27,154 nucleotides of DNA from NCBI GenBank assembly GCA_964641175.1, contig CAZXLJ010000037.1, positions 1-27,154 on the forward strand, given 5' to 3'. The translations under genes and the position numbers were made by a program. Of this stretch, positions 23,989-27,154 are shown one piece after another; positions within the stretch are counted from its first letter, which is position 1; each line of letters opens with the position of its first letter. The stretch is from CAYNST01 sp964641175. GTDB taxonomy: Bacteria > Pseudomonadota > Gammaproteobacteria > Pseudomonadales > Cellvibrionaceae. The notes under the pieces are model-generated. The model had not been told where the DNA came from. It saw only the letters and a program-made list of their open reading frames with translations, and ran no database searches.

Positions 23989-24600
23989 TCACCGCTTATA
24001 GGTCAGAAGAGTGCCCAACTGCTGGAGGTAAGCCACGATCGCCTCCATTTCGGATTTGCCTTGCACGGCTTCGGCAGCCCCCTGCATGTGTTCTTCCGTG
24101 TAGGGCACCCCCACCTTGCGCAACGCCTCCATCTTGGTGGCGGTCAGCTTGCCGTCGAGAATGTTGTCGTAGAGCCACGGGAAGGCGGGCATATTGGATT
24201 CGGGAACCACCAGACGCGGGTTGTACAGGTGCGTCTTGTGCCACTCGTCGCTATAACGCTGCCCTACCCGCGCCAGGTCGGGGCCGGTACGCTTCGATCC
24301 CCACAGAAATGGATGCTCATAAACGGATTCACCTGCGACCGAGTAATGACCATAGCGTTCGACCTCGGCCCTCAAAGGCCGCACCATTTGCGTATGGCAG
24401 ACATGGCAGCCTTCCCGGATATAGACATCGCGGCCTTCCAGTTCGAGCGCCGTCAGGGGTACAAGACCCTCGACCGGTTCGGTTGTTTCGTCCAGGAAAA
24501 ATTGCGGGACGATCAACACCAGGCTGCCAAAGCTGATCGCAACGAAGATCAGGATGACCATCAGCCAAAGATTTCTTTCAACAAACTCATGATGTCTCAC
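23989..24600 (-). CDS. ccoO: cbb3-type cytochrome c oxidase subunit II (CcoO)
   Basis: CcoO is the membrane-anchored mono-heme c subunit of the oxidase. The 203 residues contain one N-terminal helix (about 10-31), heme motif CHVCH at 65-69 within YIREGCHVCHTQMVRPLRAE, and the axial Met137 in PESNMPAFPWL. The sequence GPDLARVGQRYSDEWH between them is family-typical. It lies 12 bases after ccoN and four bases before ccoQ. Confidence 0.97.
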   Translation of the reverse strand: MRHHEFVERNLWLMVILIFVAISFGSLVLIVPQFFLDETTEPVEGLVPLTALELEGRDVYIREGCHVCHTQMVRPLRAEVERYGHYSVAGESVYEHPFLWGSKRTGPDLARVGQRYSDEWHKTHLYNPRLVVPESNMPAFPWLYDNILDGKLTATKMEALRKVGVPYTEEHMQGAAEAVQGKSEMEAIVAYLQQLGTLLTYKR

Positions 24601-24612
24601 AGCAGATGCTCC

Positions 24613-26058
24613 TCAGACAGTCTGTGGCTCGGGAACGGCTTGCGGATCCCGCGCCGTTTCCGCTTCGAAGGTTCGATAAGCGTTATAGGCCATCAGCAAC
24701 ATGCCGCAAAAAAACATCAACCCGCCGACAAATCGCACGAAATGCCCGGCATAGCTCGCCTCGACGCTTTCCACAAAGCTGTAAGTCAGGGTGCCGTCAT
24801 CGTTGAATGCTCGCCACATGAGTCCCTGCATGATCCCGTTCACCCACATGGACGCGATATAGAGCACGACCCCTACCGTAGAGAGCCAGAAATGCACGTT
24901 GATAAGGCGGACACTCCACATGTTTTTCTGGCCGGTCAGTGCCGGTATCAGGTGATAGACGGCGCCGATGGAAATCATCGCCACCCAGCCCAGCGCCCCC
25001 GCGTGAACGTGGCCGATGGTCCAGTCGGTGTTGTGGGACAGTGAGTTGACCATCTTGATGGACATCATTGGCCCTTCAAACGTGGACATTCCGTAGAACG
25101 AAAGGGATACCACCAGGAATCGCAGGGTGGGGTCGGTTCGCAGCTTGTCCCACGCGCCAGAAAGCGTCATCAGGCCATTGATCATCCCTCCCCAGGAAGG
25201 CGCCAGCAGAATGATGGACATGACCATGCCGAGGCTCTGAGCCCAGTCCGGCAAGGCTGAATAGTGCAAGTGGTGGGGCCCTGCCCAGATATACACCGCA
25301 ATCAGCGCCCAGAAATGAACAATGGAAAGCTGGTAGGAATAGACCGGGCGCCCGGCCTGTTTGGGCACGAAGTAATACATCATGCCGAGAAATCCTGCAG
25401 TGAGGAAAAAGCCTACGGCGTTGTGGCCGTACCACCACTGCACCATCGCATCCGCCGCACCGGCATAAACGGAATACGATTTGAACATTGAAACGGGGAT
25501 GGCGGCGCTGTTCACCACATGCAGTACCGCAATGGTCAGGATAAACGCGCCGTAAAACCAGTTGGCAACATAAATATGGGAGGTTCTGCGCTTAGCGATG
25601 GTGCCGAAAAACACTATGGCGTAGGACACCCAGACGAGCGTTATCAGAATATCGATAGGCCACTCAAGTTCGGCGTATTCTTTAGCCGATGTCAATCCCA
25701 TCGGCAGAGTAATAGCCGCCGCGACTATGACCACCTGCCAGCCCCAGAATGTGAACGGGATAAGCCAACCCCCAAACAGCCTTGCCTGACAGGTTCGCTG
25801 CACGACGTAATATGAGGATGCAAACAACGCACATCCACCGAAAGCAAAAATCACCGCGTTAGTATGCAAGGGCCGCAGCCGGCCAAAGTGAGAGAATGGC
25901 TGAAAAAAATCATTCAGCTCCGGCCATCGCAGTTGCGCGGCCAGCAGAACGCCTACCGCCATTCCAACGATGCCCCAGACAATGGTCATGACGGTAAACT
26001 GGCGAACAACGTTATAGTCGTACCGTGGCTGTGCGGCGCTGGCCGTCTGACTGCTCAT
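24613..26058 (-). CDS. ccoN: cbb3-type cytochrome c oxidase catalytic subunit I (CcoN)
   Basis: CcoN holds heme b, heme b3 and CuB and reduces oxygen with high affinity. The protein is 481 residues from the ATG at 26058. An in-frame TTG six codons upstream is less likely. Key residues are all present: His65 (heme b), CuB ligands His212, His262 and His263 (GPHHLH), Tyr256 in place for the His-Tyr cross-link, and His350 and His352 (IGHVHAG) for hemes b3 and b. Twelve membrane helices are expected. It is the first gene of the oxidase operon. A perfect FNR/Anr box ends 116 bases upstream of the ATG. Confidence 0.97.
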   Translation of the reverse strand: MSSQTASAAQPRYDYNVVRQFTVMTIVWGIVGMAVGVLLAAQLRWPELNDFFQPFSHFGRLRPLHTNAVIFAFGGCALFASSYYVVQRTCQARLFGGWLIPFTFWGWQVVIVAAAITLPMGLTSAKEYAELEWPIDILITLVWVSYAIVFFGTIAKRRTSHIYVANWFYGAFILTIAVLHVVNSAAIPVSMFKSYSVYAGAADAMVQWWYGHNAVGFFLTAGFLGMMYYFVPKQAGRPVYSYQLSIVHFWALIAVYIWAGPHHLHYSALPDWAQSLGMVMSIILLAPSWGGMINGLMTLSGAWDKLRTDPTLRFLVVSLSFYGMSTFEGPMMSIKMVNSLSHNTDWTIGHVHAGALGWVAMISIGAVYHLIPALTGQKNMWSVRLINVHFWLSTVGVVLYIASMWVNGIMQGLMWRAFNDDGTLTYSFVESVEASYAGHFVRFVGGLMFFCGMLLMAYNAYRTFEAETARDPQAVPEPQTV

Positions 26059-26146
26059 AGTTTGTACCCAATGCAAAAAAGATTAGCCGGTGAGTCGTGT
26101 CGTCAGGCGCAACAAACATCCGCCGCAGGAAAAACCTCGACGGAGA

Positions 26147-26152
26147 ATTCTA
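26147..26152 (-). promoter_or_regulatory. -10 element of the ccoN promoter
   Basis: This reads TAGAAT on the minus strand, one mismatch from TATAAT. It predicts a transcript start near 26140. From there the FNR/Anr box centre falls at about -40.5 to -41, as in class II FNR-activated promoters, which need no good -35. Confidence 0.65.
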
Positions 26153-26173
26153 GGAGGCGCTCGTGACTCTATA

Positions 26174-26187
26174 TTGATGCGTATCAA
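26174..26187 (-). promoter_or_regulatory. FNR/Anr binding site upstream of ccoN
   Basis: TTGATGCGTATCAA is a perfect match to the FNR/Anr consensus TTGATnnnnATCAA. It lies at the spacing from a -10 element expected for activation of ccoN under low oxygen. This is the standard control of cbb3 oxidases in gammaproteobacteria. Confidence 0.88.
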
Positions 26188-26231
26188 AGGAAATCGTTTC
26201 GATTGCCCTTAATTCGTCGCTGCTGATGAAC

Positions 26232-26262
26232 GTGGCGACTGGTGAAAAAAACCGGTCGCCAC
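26232..26262. repeat. Strong 12-bp-stem hairpin between the beta-barrel gene and ccoN
   Basis: GTGGCGACTGGT and ACCGGTCGCCAC pair over 12 bases (11 Watson-Crick and one G-T type pair) around a GAAAAAA loop. On the minus strand the T run lies in the loop, not after the stem, so this is not a standard terminator. It could still stall or end transcripts arriving from the beta-barrel gene, protect a 3' end, or bind a regulator. Confidence 0.6.
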
Positions 26263-26479
26263 TGAAAACCGCGCTGTTGAAGCTCCAACTGCATATGTCA
26301 AGTTCCGAAGCCTCCCCGGGTTATTTGAAAACCTGAGTTTGTAGCGTTCAGCATTCACCTGATTCCAGTAGAAACATAGACCAAAAACAAGGGGTCCGCA
26401 GGAGGATTGTGCATCAAATCACGGCGCTCGCCGCGCCTGCGCGATATCGGTTGGGATCTGACGGGCCCGGCCCGCAGAC

Positions 26480-27067
26480 TCAGTAAATATTCAGGCGAAT
26501 TCCGAGTTTCATGCCTTGGGCTTCTTCTTCGGTGTAAGTGAAGTCACCGGTAAGTGCCAACTCACCATGGGTGAACCAGTAACTGAAACCGGCACCAAAA
26601 AATGACCCGTCCACATATTCGAAGAGGTCGTCATCGATATTGCGGAAACCGAAATAGCCGCGCAGTTCGACGTCCTGCTGCACCATTCCGCGCACGCCCG
26701 CAGACATCTCCAGGCCGCGCTCCTTGAGACTGCCAAACTTGTGAGTGACTACGCCTGCGGTGGCATAGAGGTCCGTCGCCGCGGTAACACTGCCCCGAAT
26801 ACCGGCTGCGAAAGTCGTGGTGGTGGAACGACAGCCGCCGCCGTCCACTTTAGCGCGCTCGGCCTGAATGAAAAACACGTTATTCAGTGGCATGCTGCCA
26901 TTTACGTACCAGCCGTCCTGATCGCAATCTATGCCGAAACCTTCATCCTCGTCTCGGCCTTCATGCGCGAAGCCACCACCGATGTAGGTGTAGTAGGGTT
27001 TGACCGCATACGCGTGCGCTGAAAGCAAGCCGACGATAACCACAAGAGTGCTGAAGACGATTTTCAT
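26480..27067 (-). CDS. Secreted small outer-membrane beta-barrel-like protein
   Basis: The protein is 195 residues from the ATG at 27067. It has a signal peptide ending HAYA (1-21). Alternating beta-strands follow: YYTYIGGGFAHEG, GWYVNGSMPLNNVFFIQAER, TTTTFAAGIRGSVTAATDLY, VELRGYFGFRNID, GSFFGAGFSYWF and GMKLGIRLNIY. A C-terminal aromatic residue and about eight strands fit an OmpA/OmpX-like barrel, comparable to proteins annotated as outer membrane beta-barrel. Cys48 and Cys79 could pair. The frame is open to a GTG at 27148, but GAGG at 27074-27077 and the signal peptide support the ATG. No function is recognised. Confidence 0.78.
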   Translation of the reverse strand: MKIVFSTLVVIVGLLSAHAYAVKPYYTYIGGGFAHEGRDEDEGFGIDCDQDGWYVNGSMPLNNVFFIQAERAKVDGGGCRSTTTTFAAGIRGSVTAATDLYATAGVVTHKFGSLKERGLEMSAGVRGMVQQDVELRGYFGFRNIDDDLFEYVDGSFFGAGFSYWFTHGELALTGDFTYTEEEAQGMKLGIRLNIY

Positions 27068-27154
27068 AATGAACCTCGGTTTATTGGCGGGCAGGAACTG
27101 GATGATGCCCGCTGCAGCGGACAGTGAGCGTGCAGCCGGGTTGGCCACCGTGAG

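Larger units (their letters stand above)
26059..26479. promoter_or_regulatory. 421-base gene-free stretch upstream of ccoN
   Basis: This gap holds the ccoN promoter region and the 3' side of the beta-barrel gene. It contains a -10-like TAGAAT (26147-26152), a perfect FNR/Anr box (26174-26187), a small AATCG/CGATT inverted repeat (26192-26204) and a 12-bp-stem hairpin (26232-26262). No convincing protein gene was found. A CGGGC/GCCCG hairpin with a three-base loop lies just after the beta-barrel stop (about 26462-26474), but has no T run. Confidence 0.6.

Noticed and set aside
26409..26486. A 25-codon plus-strand frame starting GTG after AGGAGG (26400-26405)
   Set aside because: The spacing of three bases is too short for good initiation, the peptide has no recognisable character, no promoter was seen, and it runs into the opposite-strand barrel gene.
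26480..27148. Longer barrel-protein start (GTG at 27148)
   Set aside because: It would put 27 residues before a clear signal peptide. The ATG at 27067 has GAGG ahead of it.
1..27154. CRISPR arrays, tRNA or rRNA genes, transposases, phage genes and toxin-antitoxin pairs
   Set aside because: None was recognised by eye on either strand. The coding runs are almost continuous, with only two gaps over 300 bases.

Overview
The window looks like the chromosome of a gammaproteobacterium. The evidence is a Vibrio/Shewanella-type TonB2 cluster (DUF3450, TtpC, short ExbB, ExbD, TonB, TPR) and a Pseudomonas-type cbb3 oxidase block (ccoNOQP followed by ccoG-ccoH-ccoI-ccoS and a DsbD/TauE-like protein). 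No tRNA, rRNA, CRISPR array, transposase or phage gene was recognised. Genus cannot be fixed from the sequence alone.

Layout: all genes except one read on the minus strand, so transcription runs from high to low coordinates. (1) 27067-26480 is a small secreted beta-barrel-like protein. (2) 26479-26059 is a gene-free regulatory stretch with a perfect FNR/Anr box, a matching -10 element and a strong hairpin. (3) 26058-17261 is the cbb3 terminal oxidase and its maturation set: ccoN, ccoO, ccoQ, ccoP, ccoG, ccoH, ccoI, ccoS and a DsbD_2/TauE-like membrane protein with a His-rich tail. (4) 14855-17221 on the plus strand is a large soluble hybrid histidine kinase, convergent with the oxidase block. 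(5) 14431-10038 is an envelope/carbohydrate group: a secreted serine esterase, a stand-alone secreted domain resembling the C-terminus of ExoP-type glucan hydrolases, a 265-residue uncharacterised protein tightly coupled to an MscS channel, and a NodB-type polysaccharide deacetylase. (6) 9994-4575 is glpK, a lytic-transglycosylase-like protein, a glycerophosphodiesterase, hflK and hflC, packed with overlaps or very short gaps. (7) 4357-1 is the DUF3450-TtpC-ExbB-ExbD-TonB-TPR energy-transduction operon, with the TPR gene cut by the window edge.

How they work together: the oxidase block is a complete pathway for low-oxygen respiration. It holds structural subunits, copper import (ccoI), assembly factors, and an upstream box placed as expected for class II FNR/Anr activation. 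The usual hemN and anr neighbours of Pseudomonas are absent, and the kinase sits where they would be. GlpK and the glycerophosphodiesterase both yield glycerol-3-phosphate. Their overlap with a murein-hydrolase-like gene and proximity to hflKC suggests an envelope turnover and quality-control unit (inference). The TonB2-type operon powers outer-membrane uptake.

No clearly new defence or mobile system was found. The least explained items are the MscS plus 265-residue protein pair, the stand-alone ExoP-C domain, the glpK/transglycosylase/GDPD/hflKC unit, and the 12-bp-stem hairpin upstream of ccoN.
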